Part shown: positions 24,940-33,528 of the stretch, one piece after another
How the letters are laid out: each line of letters opens with the position of its first letter
Numbering within the stretch: the first letter of the stretch is position 1
From: Nitrososphaerota archaeon
GTDB lineage: Archaea; Thermoproteota; Nitrososphaeria; Nitrososphaerales; Gagatemarchaeaceae
DNA: 64,000 bases
Direction of reading: 5' to 3'
NCBI GenBank assembly: GCA_027887005.1
Contig: JAPCJI010000001.1
Location: forward strand, 1-64,000
Notes under the pieces: model-generated
Database searches by the model: none
What the model was told of the DNA's origin: nothing
The model's input: the letters and a program-made list of their open reading frames with translations, nothing else
Position numbers and translations under genes: made by a program

Positions 24940-26463
24940 ATGGACGCTTCCTCAATGGATAGCGCAGCAAAGGTAGCCAGGGGAGTGGCCGCCCTCTACC
25001 TCGCCAACATCCTCACCTTCCTTCTCAACACACTCTTCCTCGTGCTCCTGACGAACTTCTCGGCCGCTGCCCTGGTGGGGCAGTTCTCCCTCCTGAACGT
25101 CTTCGTTGTCTCCGCCGCCACCCTCGCAGTCCTGGCGCTCCCGATGACCGGGGCAGGTGCCTCTGCCACCCCTCCCGCCGTGACGCGTTTTCTTGCCGGG
25201 ACAGAGGAGCCAGGGGAGGCGTCCCCGAGGCGCATCCTCGCGATCTCCGCTTCTGTCTGCGGCCTCGTTTCTCTCCTGATCCTGACCGCGACCGCGCTGC
25301 AGGGAGGCGCTTCCGTGCTGTGGGCGGGGGCGGATGCGGTGGCCTTCTCCTTCGTACAGCTTGGGGGCTACTCGCTTCTCGGAGCGCACCGGCCCACGCT
25401 CGCTGGGAAGGTCATGATCTCCTCCGGCTTGCTGAGGTACTTCCTCGCGGCCCTGTTCCTCCTCGGCAACTTCGGGCTCCCCGGGGTCTTCTTCGGCTTC
25501 GCCCTGGGGGACGGGGTGGTGGCTGTCTACGCGAACCTCGAAGCGTCCAGGCAGGTGGTATCCACGAAGGCGACGGTGGGGTCCCTGAGGCCGGTCTTCG
25601 GGTACATGGCATCCGTCTTCGTCGCCGCCCTGGTCGGACTCGGGGTCACCCAGACGGACAAGCTGCTGGCCTTCTTCCAGCAGGGCTTCGCCAACCTGGC
25701 GCTCTACAACGTGGCCACGGTAGGGGCGGCCCTGGCGGCCTTCGCCCCCGCCGCAGCTACCAACGTCCTCGTGCCGGCCCTGAGCTCCTTCGGAACGGAC
25801 AGCGTCAAGGTCCGCGAGACCATGAACAACTACACTCGATACGTCAGCCACATTTCTCTGCCGATAGGGTTCGGGCTGGCTGCCATATCACCCGCCCTGC
25901 TCAGGATCTTCGGGGATTACTACGTCTCCGCCTCCCCCCTCCTGGCCCTCGTAGCGGTCGCTGTCGCCCTGACGGCCATGGGGTCGGTGTACACTTCGAG
26001 CCTCCTCGCCTACGGGCGGGCCCTCCAGTACACGGTGAGCAGCGTCCTGGGGCTGGCGGCACTTCTGGTGGTCGCCCTGGGGACTGTGCCGTATCTCGGC
26101 CTTCTCGGGATTGCCCTGGGGAGGGCGTCGATGCTCTTCGTCATGCTTGGCGCACAGGCGTACTTCGTCCACCGGAGCGGCAGGTTCGTCCTCGACGTCA
26201 GGGCCTACGTCAACTCCCTTGCAGCCTCGGCCGCCATGGCAGTCTTCGTCTACGGCGTGATGACCGGGGTCAGCGTCCTCCTCCCCCTGAGCCGGGCGGG
26301 AACGGTCGCCGCCTCTCTGGGTGTCTTCGCCTTCGGGCTCGTCCTCTACCTTGTGATGATGAAGAACCTTGGCGGCTTCAACGAGTCCGACATCGACTTC
26401 ATAGAGGCCCTCCTGCCCAAGAGGCTGGCCTGGGTGGGGGAGCTGGCGAGGAAGTTCCTCTAG
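24940..26463 (+). CDS. Wzx-like oligosaccharide flippase
   Basis: An integral membrane protein of 507 residues with about 12-14 helices across its whole length, beginning VARGVAALYLANILTFLLNT. It fits the polysaccharide biosynthesis (MATE/MVF superfamily) flippases that turn lipid-linked glycans across the membrane. The PMT-type glycosyltransferase at 52.4 kb would act in the same surface-glycan process. TTTATAG at 24918-24924 suggests transcription from about 24947, so the second Met (24955) may be the real start. It overlaps the convergent ileS by 4 nt. Confidence 0.75.
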   Translation: MDASSMDSAAKVARGVAALYLANILTFLLNTLFLVLLTNFSAAALVGQFSLLNVFVVSAATLAVLALPMTGAGASATPPAVTRFLAGTEEPGEASPRRILAISASVCGLVSLLILTATALQGGASVLWAGADAVAFSFVQLGGYSLLGAHRPTLAGKVMISSGLLRYFLAALFLLGNFGLPGVFFGFALGDGVVAVYANLEASRQVVSTKATVGSLRPVFGYMASVFVAALVGLGVTQTDKLLAFFQQGFANLALYNVATVGAALAAFAPAAATNVLVPALSSFGTDSVKVRETMNNYTRYVSHISLPIGFGLAAISPALLRIFGDYYVSASPLLALVAVAVALTAMGSVYTSSLLAYGRALQYTVSSVLGLAALLVVALGTVPYLGLLGIALGRASMLFVMLGAQAYFVHRSGRFVLDVRAYVNSLAASAAMAVFVYGVMTGVSVLLPLSRAGTVAASLGVFAFGLVLYLVMMKNLGGFNESDIDFIEALLPKRLAWVGELARKFL

Positions 26464-29400
26464 CCGACGTCCAGGAAAATGGGCCTTCCGTCCAGGTCGT
26501 CCTCAAACCACCTCTGCTCCGCAGTCTTTTCCTTGCCCAGGGAGACTTCCTTCACCCGGACGAGGAATGCGATCTCCTTCTTAATGGAGGCAAGCAGCTC
26601 CAGGTCTTCGTCCTCCAACCCAGCGACCGCAGCTCTCCCAAGCATGGCGGTGGGCTTGAAGCCCCTGGCCTTCCTGAGCGCCTGAAGCCTCCTCGCGACG
26701 TCCCTTACGAGCCCTTCGGCCATCATGGCTCTGTCCCTGACTTTGCTGGCAGCCACGAACACCCCCTCTTTCTCGCCGACCTCGTACCCCTCGCGTGGGG
26801 AGACATCCAGGATGTAGGCCGACACGGGCACCTCAAACACCCCCGTGCCCGTGGTGACCCTGACGGGCCTAGCGGAGAAGTAGGCGCCGACCGCACGGTC
26901 TCCCTCGAGGGCCTTGGCCGCGGAGAGCACCTCTCTCGTCCTTTCCTTGAAGAGGGCCCCGAACTTCGAGGGGTTAGGCTTCAGGACGAACGAGGCCGGG
27001 AACTTCGATGCGGAAGTCATGAGGGTCACAGCCTTGACGTTGCAGAGGGACGCGGCTGTCCTCCTGGAGCTCCTGGCGACCTTCGCCGAGCGAGCCGGCA
27101 CCAGCACCTCCAAGTCCTTCAGGGGCCACCTCCTCTTCAAACGTGCCTTGGTCCGGGCGGAGTTGCAGGCCTCCTCGATCGTAAGGGCGAATTCCACCGT
27201 CCCCTCCGCTGCCGCCCCGGCCCTGACCCCGACCGCCTTCGAAGTCCCCCCGGCAAGGAGGGGCGAAGTCCATCCCTTCGCTGCGAAGAGCTCCTGATGC
27301 AGGAACTCCGTGCAGAATGGGGTTATGGGATGCATCATCTCGTCCAGCGACCTGAGGGCGTACCCGAGGACGGCGTAGATCGCAAGCCGCCTCCCCCTTT
27401 CCTTCGGTGCGTCGTTCCATAGCTCGCTCCTGACCAGTCGTACGTAGGTCTGGCTTACGTGGATGATGACCAGCCCCTCCAGCACCTTGGCAGCCTCGTT
27501 GTACCTTCCCGAATCGTAGGCATCTTGGACTCGCTTCCGCGCCGACGAGAGCTTCGAGAGGAGCCATCGGTCGACCAGGGTGAGGTGGCCACGGGCAGAT
27601 GCCCACCCCACAGTGTGTTTCTGGCTGTCGTATCCGTCGACAGCGCCGTTCTGTGACAGGTAGACGTGGAGGTGGTAGAGGGTGTTGAGCACCTGGTAGG
27701 GCCTCCCAGTCATTTCGCTGAGGTCCAGGCTGACCGAATCCTCAGGAGAGCTCTTCCAGGTGATATAGAATCTCGAGACGTCAGCCGAGTTGTTCCGGAG
27801 GAGTTCCAACCCCTGGATGACGTTGCCCAGGCTCTTGCTCATCTTGGTTCCCTCCTTGTCCAGCACGTGGCCCTGGAAGAGGAACGACCTGTAGGGCGCG
27901 ACCGGCTTCCCCGAAAGTATGACGTTCAGGACGAGGAGGGTGTAGGCCCAGCCCCTGGTCTGGTCGATCCCCTCGGTGAGGAACTCGACAGGGACAAGCC
28001 TCCGGTATTCCTCGTCGCTGTAGGAAGCATAAGGTGAGGAACCGCTGTTGTGCCAGGTATCAAGCACGAAGGGCTCCCGCATCGCCCTTCCCCCGCATTC
28101 GGGACACCTCAGGACCACCCTGTCCACCCAGGGCCTGTGGAGCTCGAAGTCCTTTCCGTCGGGAAGTTCCAGAGCGAGCTCGACTATCTTCTTTCTCGAA
28201 AATGCCCCCACCTTCTTGCCGCACTCCTGGCAGACCCAGATAGGAAGCGGGGTCCCCCAGATCCTCTCCCTGGTGATGCACCAGGCAGGCGATTCACCTA
28301 TCGAGGAGAGGAACCTGTTGCGCGGGGACTCGAAGAAGTATTCGACCTTCTCCGCAGCCTTCAGCAGCCTATCCCGGAGCCGGTCTACCCAGTAGAAGTA
28401 TTCGCGGCGGGCCAGCCAGATGAGCCTGTGCCCCGAGCGCCAGCAGACGGGGTAGTCGTGGACCAGGCGACCTGCCTTGAGCAGCGCCCCCTTCTCCCCG
28501 AGGGCCTCGATCACTTTCTCGTCCGCATCCCTGGCGAACATACCTGCGAACCTTCCAGCCTCCTCGGTGAAGTTCACCCGGTCGTCGAACGGAGCGAAGA
28601 CGGGTACCCCTCGCCTCGTCGCTACGCCGAAGTCCTCCTCGCCGTTCGCCGGCGAGATGTGGACGACGCCCGTGCCCGTGGTCGTGTCCACGTATTCTTC
28701 TGCCACGACCCGGTGGATCTTCCCGCTGTACTCGGGCTTCGAGAAACCCGGTATCATGTCCGAGAGGGGATGGGCGTACTCGAACCCCTCCAAATCGCTG
28801 CCCTTGACCTTCTTGACCGTCTCCCCGAACTCGACGTCGAGCTCCTTCGAAAGGGCCTCCTTCCTCTCCGAACAGACCACCCAGGTCTCGCCACCGACCC
28901 GGACATACTCGTAATCGGACTCTGGCTTCACCCCGACCAGCTCGTCGGTCACCACTGTGAAGGGCATGGTCGTCCAGAGGGCGAGGTACGCCCCGTCGGG
29001 CATCCTCACCTTGTAGTAGAGGCTCGGGTCGTCCAGCTTTTCGTAGCCTCCGAGCGCCACCTCCCCCGCGCTCAATGCAGTCTGGCAGCTGGGGCAGTAG
29101 GGCACGACCTTGAACCCTTCTCCCAGGATTCCCGCCTTCCAGGCTGTCTGGAGGTACTTCCATTCCCTCTCGATGTACGAGTCCAGGTAGGTCACGTAGG
29201 CCCTCTCGTGGTCTATCATGACCCCGAGGAGCTCGTCCGCCTCGACCCAATCCTTCTTGTACTTCTCAACGAGACTCTTGCACCCTTCGACCAGCCTCTC
29301 GACCCCGACCGCTTTGAGGTCCTCCCACTTGTTTCCGGAGAGCCCCATCTCCTTCTCGGCCTGGAGCTCCACCGGGAGGCCCTGGGTGTCCCACCCTCCT

Positions 29401-29675
29401 CTGAATACTATGTTCGCTCCCTGGAGGGTCCTGTGCCTGTACCACAGGTCCTTCATCATCCTCCCGCGTATGTGACCGACGTGAGGCTGGTTGTTGAGGG
29501 TCGGGGGCCCGTCGACGTACCCCACGGGTTTCGTGCCAGACAGGCTTCGGGCGATCTTCTTGGTGACGTCCGGGTCGGCGTAGAACTTGCGGACTCTGGA
29601 TTCGATCTTCTTCCAGTCGTATTCGGAGCTGAGTGAGTCCTTTTCCTTAGAACGGGGCGCTAATTTTGTAACCAC
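26460..29675 (-). CDS. ileS: Isoleucyl-tRNA synthetase
   Basis: A class I synthetase of 1071 residues, the archaeal/eukaryotic-like long form. HIGH-type motif PHVGHIRG lies near residue 60 and KMSKSLGN near 605. The editing domain contains TTMPFTVVTDE and DTTTGTGVVHISPANGEEDF. Zinc-finger cysteines occur in the insertion (CQECGKK, CPECGG). The GTG start is about 30 nt from a minus-strand ATTAAAATA box near 29703-29711. It appears monocistronic. Confidence 0.97.
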   Translation of the reverse strand: MVTKLAPRSKEKDSLSSEYDWKKIESRVRKFYADPDVTKKIARSLSGTKPVGYVDGPPTLNNQPHVGHIRGRMMKDLWYRHRTLQGANIVFRGGWDTQGLPVELQAEKEMGLSGNKWEDLKAVGVERLVEGCKSLVEKYKKDWVEADELLGVMIDHERAYVTYLDSYIEREWKYLQTAWKAGILGEGFKVVPYCPSCQTALSAGEVALGGYEKLDDPSLYYKVRMPDGAYLALWTTMPFTVVTDELVGVKPESDYEYVRVGGETWVVCSERKEALSKELDVEFGETVKKVKGSDLEGFEYAHPLSDMIPGFSKPEYSGKIHRVVAEEYVDTTTGTGVVHISPANGEEDFGVATRRGVPVFAPFDDRVNFTEEAGRFAGMFARDADEKVIEALGEKGALLKAGRLVHDYPVCWRSGHRLIWLARREYFYWVDRLRDRLLKAAEKVEYFFESPRNRFLSSIGESPAWCITRERIWGTPLPIWVCQECGKKVGAFSRKKIVELALELPDGKDFELHRPWVDRVVLRCPECGGRAMREPFVLDTWHNSGSSPYASYSDEEYRRLVPVEFLTEGIDQTRGWAYTLLVLNVILSGKPVAPYRSFLFQGHVLDKEGTKMSKSLGNVIQGLELLRNNSADVSRFYITWKSSPEDSVSLDLSEMTGRPYQVLNTLYHLHVYLSQNGAVDGYDSQKHTVGWASARGHLTLVDRWLLSKLSSARKRVQDAYDSGRYNEAAKVLEGLVIIHVSQTYVRLVRSELWNDAPKERGRRLAIYAVLGYALRSLDEMMHPITPFCTEFLHQELFAAKGWTSPLLAGGTSKAVGVRAGAAAEGTVEFALTIEEACNSARTKARLKRRWPLKDLEVLVPARSAKVARSSRRTAASLCNVKAVTLMTSASKFPASFVLKPNPSKFGALFKERTREVLSAAKALEGDRAVGAYFSARPVRVTTGTGVFEVPVSAYILDVSPREGYEVGEKEGVFVAASKVRDRAMMAEGLVRDVARRLQALRKARGFKPTAMLGRAAVAGLEDEDLELLASIKKEIAFLVRVKEVSLGKEKTAEQRWFEDDLDGRPIFLDVG

Positions 29676-29715
29676 TCAACGCTCCCCTTGCTCCCCCTTC
29701 GGTATTTTAATCCTA

Positions 29716-30486
29716 TCAGGTTCCTTTCGAAAGCCGAGAAGCGTTTTGCTCGGGGAGGCCTTTCTCCCTGATTTTCGCAGCTGCCCTTTCGTAGTCGTAC
29801 TCGACCCGGCGGACCTGCACCGACACCGACTCTCCTTCCGTCCGAACGACCGCGAACGACGCCCTCCTGTCCCCGTCCCTCGGCTGCCCCACCGACCCCG
29901 GGTTGAAGACCGTCCCCTCCTTCCCCTTCCAGACGAAGGGGATGTGGGTGTGCCCCAGGCCGAGGAGCCCTGCCTCGAGCTTCGACAGGTAGTAGCCGAA
30001 GAGCTGCGAGTGGGTGACCGGGTGGACGTACTCCCACAGCGCATCGTCGGGGCTCCCGTGGGTCAACACTGCGCGGACCCCTCCGACTTCGAGGGTCACC
30101 TGCCGTGGAAGAGTCCGGAGGTATCCCAGGCTGCGCCCCGTGAGCTCCCTGGTGGTCCAGTTGGCCGCCATGGCTGCCCTCGCATTGAACATCCCGGTGT
30201 CGGCGGTCACGGCTGCGTAGTCGTGGTTCCCCATGACCGAAACCGCCGTCTTCCTCCTCAGCAGCTCCACAACCTCGTTGGGGTTCGCCCCGTAGCCGAC
30301 GATGTCCCCGAGGCAGTAGAGAGGGAGGTCCCCCGCTTCGGATAGTACTTCCTCCAGTGCCTCTAGGTTCGAATGGACGTCGGAGACCACCGCCACTTCA
30401 TCCAAGGCGGCTACTTCCCGTCGAATAGGCGGACCCTGACCCCCCGGTTCTCGAGCATCGGATTGGTTTGTCAACGCAAGGAACAA
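29716..30486 (-). CDS. YfcE/MJ0936-type metallophosphoesterase
   Basis: A calcineurin-like phosphoesterase. Motifs: VVSDVHSNLEAL, LGDIVGYGANP, GNHD, THGSP and GHTHIPF, covering all metal ligands. Members hydrolyse phosphodiesters; a role in RNA or nucleotide turnover is possible. The start is ambiguous: TTG at 30486 matches a TATA-like element (30507-30518) at leaderless distance, but the conserved domain begins only at about residue 29, and TTG 30405 would also serve. The AT-rich element may also drive the divergent ESCRT-III gene. Confidence 0.85.
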   Translation of the reverse strand: MFLALTNQSDAREPGGQGPPIRREVAALDEVAVVSDVHSNLEALEEVLSEAGDLPLYCLGDIVGYGANPNEVVELLRRKTAVSVMGNHDYAAVTADTGMFNARAAMAANWTTRELTGRSLGYLRTLPRQVTLEVGGVRAVLTHGSPDDALWEYVHPVTHSQLFGYYLSKLEAGLLGLGHTHIPFVWKGKEGTVFNPGSVGQPRDGDRRASFAVVRTEGESVSVQVRRVEYDYERAAAKIREKGLPEQNASRLSKGT

Positions 30487-30564
30487 TTCTTAATGCGGTG
30501 GTGAAGTAATTTTAACTTTCCACCACTTAGAGAATTTCGGCTCGCATGATATTCGAAGCTACCG

Positions 30565-31215
30565 ATGAGTACGTTCGCAGGAAAGTGGGAAAAGCAGAAC
30601 AACCAGAGTTTCGGAACAAAGGTCAAGGACTCCGTAAGGAATCCAGGTCCTCTGAAGCCGAGGCTCGATCTAGCAGTCCGACAAATCCAAGTCCAAGTCG
30701 CCAAACTCGACTCAACAACCAACAAACTCAGAGAGAGAGACAACTCGATCTTCGGTAAGGTCGTAGCCTCTCTACAGAAACACGACACACAGCACGCGTC
30801 TGTCTTCGCGAACGAGCTTGCCGAGATCAGAAAGATGAACAAGATGGTCACACAGGCAAAGCTCGCTCTGGAGCAGATAGTGCTCAGACTCAACACAATC
30901 ACAGAACTCGGTGACATAGTAGTCACCTTGACTCCGGCGATGGCAGTCATACGCAACGTCAAGCAAGGCTTGGTGGGCGTGCTGCCTGAGGCGGAAAGCG
31001 AGATTGGAGAAATCTCTGGTTTGCTGAGTAGCATCCTGGTGGACGCAGGGACGGTCGGTGGGTACTCACTGAACTTCGAAGCTGCAAACGAGGACGCGGA
31101 GAAGATCCTATCCGAGGCATCCGCGGTCGCGGAGCAGCGCATGAAGGACAAGTTCCCCGAAATACCCTCGACGCTGCCCTCTGCCGAAGCCGGGACTGAG
31201 ACCAGCGCATATTAG
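30565..31215 (+). CDS. ESCRT-III-like protein, CdvB paralogue without C-terminal domain
   Basis: A protein of 216 residues with an Snf7-like core. A basic N-terminus is followed by a long helical hairpin (about 30-110; RQIQVQVAKLDSTTNKLRERDNSIFGKV) and an acidic C-terminal helix (about 155-190). It aligns by pattern with the full CdvB downstream (ASVFANELAEIRKMNKMV versus ASVYANEWAELRKVGKVV) but lacks the winged-helix tail, like CdvB1-B3 of crenarchaea. It probably polymerises at the division neck. It has its own TATA box (30507-30518) and a terminator before cdvB. Confidence 0.85.
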   Translation: MSTFAGKWEKQNNQSFGTKVKDSVRNPGPLKPRLDLAVRQIQVQVAKLDSTTNKLRERDNSIFGKVVASLQKHDTQHASVFANELAEIRKMNKMVTQAKLALEQIVLRLNTITELGDIVVTLTPAMAVIRNVKQGLVGVLPEAESEIGEISGLLSSILVDAGTVGGYSLNFEAANEDAEKILSEASAVAEQRMKDKFPEIPSTLPSAEAGTETSAY

Positions 31216-31218
31216 AGA

Positions 31219-31258
31219 CGGGAACCAAAAGTTCCCGCACTCTTTTTCTTTTGTTTTG
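31219..31258 (+). terminator. Hairpin plus T-rich terminator after the ESCRT-III paralogue
   Basis: CGGGAAC pairs with GTTCCCG (seven pairs, loop CAAAA), followed by GCAC and the T-rich tail TCTTTTTCTTTTGTTTTG. It starts 4 nt after the stop codon. This is the clearest terminator-like element in the window and separates the paralogue from cdvB-cdvC. Confidence 0.75.
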
Positions 31259-31412
31259 TGAAAAGAAAACCTGACGCCCTGCTCGGAGATTCAGTATTCG
31301 GGCTCGATTTGGAATCCTTTCGAGCAAATTCGTCGACAAAGAACAAAGATTCACTTGTTGGTATTGATGTTGTTGACTTAGCCTGTGATTATGGAGATGC
31401 GAGTTTGGAGCC

Positions 31413-32282
31413 TTGTATTTGTCCGCTCGCGTTCCTCTGAAGTTTTTTGGGCTGAAAAGGGAAGATAGCGTCAAACCAAAGATCGCCTCCACCATCAAGG
31501 AGATAGAACTTCATCGCAGGGAGCTGGAGAACCTGAGAGTGAAGCTTGAGCAGAGGCGGAAATCGCTCTTCGAGACTACAATCAAGGCAATGATGGCCAA
31601 AGACAAGTCTAAAGCCTCAGTGTACGCCAACGAGTGGGCAGAGCTTCGGAAAGTGGGCAAGGTCGTCTACGCCAGCGAGCTCGCCCTCACCCAGGTCGTC
31701 CTGAGGCTGGAGAGCATCGTAGACGTGGGCGATGTGATGTCGCACATGAGCATGGCATTCAAGGTCCTCCGAAGGGTGAACAAGACAGTCCAGGGCCTCG
31801 TCCCGTCCCTCGACCAGGCATCGGACGAGATTAACACTGCCCTCACCGAGACCATGGCGGAGATGGGCAACGTCTCTCCCTCGATTTCCCTGAACATACA
31901 GACCGAGAGCGGCGAAGAGCTTATCGAACAGGCAAGAAAGCTCGCAGAAGAGAGGGCCGAGGAGATGAAGCGCACGCTGGTCGTTTCCCCGCGGCAGATT
32001 CAGAGGCAGGCTGAGGAACTCGAAAGGAAGGTCCCCCTGTTGGCCACCGGCGAGGAGCAGGACGAGGAGGCGGCGCTTCTCGGGACTCTCTACCGAACTC
32101 CTGACGGCCAGGAGGTCGAGGAGCAGGTCCTGCAGTACGCCGCGATCCACAACGGCAACGTGGACATCACCGACGCCTCGACGGTGCTAAAGATGCCCTC
32201 CGACGACGTGGAGCAGGCGATGCTCAAGCTCCTCTCTGAAGGCAAAGTCAAGGTCAACCAGACAGGAGGCCCAGAGAAATGA
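31413..32282 (+). CDS. cdvB: Cell division protein CdvB (ESCRT-III)
   Basis: A protein of 289 residues. Residues 15-190 form the ESCRT-III helical core; about 205-225 is a linker with KVPLLATG, possibly an MIT-interacting motif; about 232-285 form a winged-helix-like domain (EEQVLQYAAIHNGNVDITDAS...LLSEGKVKV). In crenarchaea that tail binds CdvA. No cdvA is in this cluster, as also seen in other Thaumarchaeota where it is unlinked. The start is TTG 31413 or TTG 31419. It overlaps cdvC by 4 nt, giving translational coupling. Confidence 0.92.
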   Translation: MYLSARVPLKFFGLKREDSVKPKIASTIKEIELHRRELENLRVKLEQRRKSLFETTIKAMMAKDKSKASVYANEWAELRKVGKVVYASELALTQVVLRLESIVDVGDVMSHMSMAFKVLRRVNKTVQGLVPSLDQASDEINTALTETMAEMGNVSPSISLNIQTESGEELIEQARKLAEERAEEMKRTLVVSPRQIQRQAEELERKVPLLATGEEQDEEAALLGTLYRTPDGQEVEEQVLQYAAIHNGNVDITDASTVLKMPSDDVEQAMLKLLSEGKVKVNQTGGPEK

Positions 32283-33496
32283 GCGTGGTCGCGGCCAAGG
32301 AACTGGAAGACGACGCAAAGAAATACGCCTCCGAGGCGATCAGGCTCGACTCCCAGGGGGCCCACGGGATGGCGATCCAGATGTATCAGAAGGCAATCTC
32401 GACCCTCGTCAAACTGGTCCATCTTTACCCCGACTACCGGCTGAACAAGCAGTACACCGAACGCGCGATGGCATATCAGGAGCGGGTCAGGGCGATACAG
32501 GCGGCCCACGGCCTGCTCCCTCAGGAGCAGGGGGCGACCTTCGACCTCCCCGACAGGAGCAAGGGGGGAGGGGACGCGGCCCTGACCAACGGCAAGGGGC
32601 CACAGGTGGTCCAGCAGCTCAAAGCCACCTTCAGCGAACTCGTGATCACAGAGAAGCCTGACGTCAAGTGGGACGACGTGGTGGGGCTTGAAGACTGCAA
32701 GGCAGCCATACGCGAATCGATCGTCTTCCCCTTCCTCAGGCCGGACCTGTTCAAGCTCGGGTGGCCCCGGGGAATCCTCCTCTACGGACCTCCCGGATGC
32801 GGGAAGACCATGATCGCCGCAGCCACCGCTGCGGAAATTGACGGGTACTTCATCTCGGTCGATGCAGCATCGATCATGAGCAAGTGGCTCGGCGAAGGGG
32901 AGAAGAACGTGGCGAAGCTCTTCAACAACGCCCGGAAGATGCTCTCGGACAACAAGCCGGTCATCATCTTCGTCGACGAGATCGACTCCCTGCTGGGGAC
33001 CCGGGGCCAGGAGGTCGGCGGGGAGGTCAGGGTCAGGGACCAATTCCTGAGGGAGACAGACGGCATCAACGACAAGGGAAAGAACCTCCACCTGTACGTG
33101 ATCGGGGCGACCAACAAGCCCTGGACCCTCGACCCGCCATTCCTGCGCAGGTTCGCCAAGAGGATATTCGTTCCGCTCCCGGACGCCGAAGCCCGGACCT
33201 CACAGTTCAGGAACTACACCGCGCCCCTCACTCTCTCCGAGGACGTGGTCCTCGAGACCCTGATGAAACTCAGCGAGGGTTACTCGGGAAGCGACATCAA
33301 AGACATCTGCCAGGGAGTCCAGCTCAGAGTCGTTAGGGAGCTTTTCCAGAGCGGCAAGGCCCTGGACAAGGAGACCACGACCAGGCCGATCACCGTGTCG
33401 GACTTCAAGGAAGTCATGCGGTCGCGCAGGCCCTCGGTGTCCCCCCAGATGGTGTCCGCCTACACCCAGTGGTCCGAGAACTTCAAGGCCCTCTAA
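32279..33496 (+). CDS. cdvC: Vps4-like AAA ATPase CdvC
   Basis: A protein of 405 residues. An N-terminal MIT domain (about 1-80; EAIRLDSQGAHGMAIQMYQKAIS) binds ESCRT-III tails. The AAA domain (about 125-400) has Walker A GPPGCGKT, Walker B VIIFVDEID and arginine fingers in DPPFLRRF. It remodels and disassembles CdvB polymers during division. The start ATG overlaps the cdvB stop (ATGA). The ATPase length and order match Vps4. Confidence 0.95.
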   Translation: MSVVAAKELEDDAKKYASEAIRLDSQGAHGMAIQMYQKAISTLVKLVHLYPDYRLNKQYTERAMAYQERVRAIQAAHGLLPQEQGATFDLPDRSKGGGDAALTNGKGPQVVQQLKATFSELVITEKPDVKWDDVVGLEDCKAAIRESIVFPFLRPDLFKLGWPRGILLYGPPGCGKTMIAAATAAEIDGYFISVDAASIMSKWLGEGEKNVAKLFNNARKMLSDNKPVIIFVDEIDSLLGTRGQEVGGEVRVRDQFLRETDGINDKGKNLHLYVIGATNKPWTLDPPFLRRFAKRIFVPLPDAEARTSQFRNYTAPLTLSEDVVLETLMKLSEGYSGSDIKDICQGVQLRVVRELFQSGKALDKETTTRPITVSDFKEVMRSRRPSVSPQMVSAYTQWSENFKAL

Positions 33497-33528
33497 CCTA
33501 ATATCATCGCCAGGTCGACCCGCTGCCA

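Noticed and set aside
25320-27422. A 700-codon open frame on the plus strand across the flippase and ileS genes
   Set aside because: It is Arg/Gly/Pro-rich, overlaps two well-supported genes in other frames and has no domain; it is a by-product of high G+C.
28050-29636. A 528-codon open frame opposite ileS
   Set aside because: It is antisense to the conserved synthetase and shows no recognisable motif.
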